Shown here in pieces: positions 16,217 to 17,506 of a stretch of 17,506 bases of DNA. Each line of letters begins with the position of its first letter. The stretch's first letter is position 1. The stretch is from an uncultured Saprospiraceae bacterium (lineage in GTDB: Bacteria > Bacteroidota > Bacteroidia > Chitinophagales > Saprospiraceae): NCBI GenBank assembly GCA_905479665.1, contig CAJQNM010000052.1, positions 1 to 17,506 of the forward strand, in the 5' to 3' direction. Below the pieces are notes generated by a model. The model was not told the origin of the DNA. It saw only the letters and a program-made list of their open reading frames with translations, and searched no databases. A program made the translations under genes and the position numbers.

Positions 16217-17323
16217 ATGAAGAAAATACTTTTTGCACTCGTAAGTATATGTATCGCAGGCGATGCCTCGTCTCAGGCTCTAGAAAGGGTTCACTATCTT
16301 CCTTTTGGGCTTGATGTAGCCAATGTGTTCACCAGTATTGCATTGGTTGATTTAAATGCAGATGGCAAAAGTGATATTGTGATGGCTCAACATGCTGCTG
16401 GATCAACCGACATATCCATTGCCTATCATGATGGTATGGACAATGGAAGTCTTGCCGATGTGCAGACATCCCCCGATCTGAATATCGCACTACCAATAGA
16501 CCATCCTGTGCAAATTGCGACCATCGACTATGATGGGGATGGAGATAAGGACATACTTGTGTTAGTACGAGATTTGAGTGCTCTTGAAAGTTCCATTAAG
16601 GTTCTCATAAATCAAGGCAGTATTTCAACTCCTTCGTATACCAATTCATTAGGTACAACCCCTTTTACGACTCTATTTGTGGATGGTCATTTGAGTGTGG
16701 CCGATATGAATAAGGATAGCCTGGAAGATGTGATTACTTCAGATATCGAAGGTGCAACCAAAATATATATGAACCAGGGCAGTGGAAATTATGTAGAAGG
16801 TAGCATTCCAATCGTATTCCATTTTAGTTCTAAGACATCTTTCACCGAGGCGGATATAGACTTGGATGGTCAGAAAGAAATTATTTCCTTCAATTTTAGC
16901 CAGGGCTTACATTTCTACAGACATACACCTTCCGGACTACAACCCGCGGATAAGATTAAACGCACATTTTTCGATCCATTGCAAACAGAAAGTCAATTTT
17001 ATGAATTGAAGGGAGGTGATTTTTTTGGTGAGGGAAAAGACGGATTATTTCTAAATGCTTTTGTGGTCTCTTCCGGGAGACTATCTACCGAGCCTTGGTA
17101 TTTCACTGATGTCAGCGCATGTTTTCCTACATATACGGTAGTGGCTGAGGATGCGGACTTGATAGGCAGTATTACTGCCCAACATCTGATCAATACATCG
17201 GGCAATATAGCCGTGCAGCCAGGGCCGCTCACTCTCAGGGCGAATGTCGTTGAATTGCTGCCAGGGTTTTCGATTCCGGCTGCGACCATTTTTGAGATCT
17301 TTTCCGAGGGATGTGTAGAATAG
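16217..17323 (+). CDS. secreted FG-GAP/VCBS repeat protein with 'LLPGF' C-terminal motif
   Basis: A 368-residue exported protein, signal peptide 1-20 (MKKILFALVSICIAGDASSQ). It carries FG-GAP-like repeats with calcium-type loops: DLNADGKSD (45-53), DYDGDGDKD (104-112), DMNKDSLED (163-171) and DIDLDGQKE (213-221), plus a degenerate DFFGEGKDG (268-276). Such repeats form an integrin-like beta-propeller and usually bind Ca2+. The C-terminal part (about 315-368) contains ITAQHLINTSGNIAV, then LRANVVELLPGFSIPAATIF and a final GC, the 'xAGNxIxLLPGF' pattern found at the end of many Bacteroidota surface proteins. Cysteines at 302 and 366 could pair. It starts 10 bases after the large protein, so it is the fourth gene of that operon and perhaps its surface or ligand-binding partner (inference). 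Confidence 0.9.
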   Translation: MKKILFALVSICIAGDASSQALERVHYLPFGLDVANVFTSIALVDLNADGKSDIVMAQHAAGSTDISIAYHDGMDNGSLADVQTSPDLNIALPIDHPVQIATIDYDGDGDKDILVLVRDLSALESSIKVLINQGSISTPSYTNSLGTTPFTTLFVDGHLSVADMNKDSLEDVITSDIEGATKIYMNQGSGNYVEGSIPIVFHFSSKTSFTEADIDLDGQKEIISFNFSQGLHFYRHTPSGLQPADKIKRTFFDPLQTESQFYELKGGDFFGEGKDGLFLNAFVVSSGRLSTEPWYFTDVSACFPTYTVVAEDADLIGSITAQHLINTSGNIAVQPGPLTLRANVVELLPGFSIPAATIFEIFSEGCVE

Positions 17324-17361
17324 ATTAGCCCTGCTAAACTCCGCTTTTGGCGCCTTGTATC

Positions 17362-17369
17362 TAAAAAAA
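17362..17369 (-). terminator. T-run downstream of the convergent right-edge gene
   Basis: Eight A residues on the plus strand give TTTTTTTT on the minus strand about 43 bases after the stop of the partial gene at 17413. A weak imperfect stem (ACTCTG...CGCAGT on the minus strand) precedes it. This is a possible intrinsic terminator for the minus-strand gene; the stem is poor. Confidence 0.25.
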
Positions 17370-17412
17370 ATTACTGCGTTTTCATTCCGAACAGAGTTAT
17401 TAGAGATGCCCT

Positions 17413-17506
17413 TTAATTGCAGCCTTGCATAAGCACTTCGAAAACTGCGTTTTGGCTGACTTCAAAATTAGGCAAGAGGAGCACCTCGTCGCCTGCAATA
17501 AAAGTC
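17413..17506 (-). CDS. 3' end of a secreted protein with 'LLPNF' C-terminal motif (partial)
   Basis: The minus strand is open from the right edge (first full codon at 17505) to the TAA at 17415-17413. The 30 visible residues include TFIAGDEVLLLPNFEVSQN, then AVFEVLMQGCN. This is the same C-terminal pattern as in the FG-GAP protein ending at 17323 (NVVELLPGFSIPAATIFEIF, then SEGC): a beta-strand motif with LLPxF, a short spacer, xxxFEx and a terminal GC. It is therefore probably the tail of another exported Bacteroidota surface protein, convergent with the operon. The rest lies outside the window, so domains and function cannot be given. Confidence 0.65.
   Translation of the reverse strand, partial: TFIAGDEVLLLPNFEVSQNAVFEVLMQGCN

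Overview
The window looks like a chromosomal segment of a Bacteroidota bacterium (Cytophagales/Saprospirales-like, probably free-living). Three things point there: a one-piece hybrid two-component regulator with a propeller sensor and an AraC output, a type IX secretion (Por) C-terminal sorting domain, and secreted proteins with the BspA-like DUF285, FG-GAP and 'LLPGF' C-terminal motifs of that phylum. Base composition is moderately AT-rich and starts lack clear Shine-Dalgarno sequences. No rRNA, tRNA, CRISPR array or intact mobile element was seen.

Left part (1-5011, minus strand). The 5' portion of a BspA-like DUF285 surface protein runs off the left edge. After a gene-poor stretch comes a 1363-residue hybrid sensor kinase/response regulator/AraC protein.

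Middle (5012-9028, mostly plus strand). Accessory and housekeeping genes are scattered among degraded intergenic DNA: a Dph6/DUF71-type PP-loop ATPase, an orphan type IX sorting domain that is probably the tail of a lost gene, a Dps ferritin-like protein followed by a very strong hairpin, a small conserved protein of unknown function, and a DUF6398-like protein.

Right part (9039-17506). A TPR histidine kinase and a NarL/LuxR response regulator form a minus-strand operon. Diverging from it is a tight plus-strand operon of four genes: a 71-residue stand-alone LuxR-type HTH, a secreted phage-collar-like protein, a very large secreted protein with a central hydrophobic hairpin, a predicted coiled coil and a C-terminal jelly-roll-like module, and a secreted FG-GAP protein. 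The divergent control region carries an imperfect inverted repeat. At the right edge a convergent partial gene ends in the same kind of C-terminal motif as the FG-GAP protein.

The most promising undescribed system is this divergent locus: a phosphorelay pair facing a regulator-led cassette of three exported proteins. No function is established for the cassette. A membrane-active, adhesive or surface-assembled complex is inference from architecture only.
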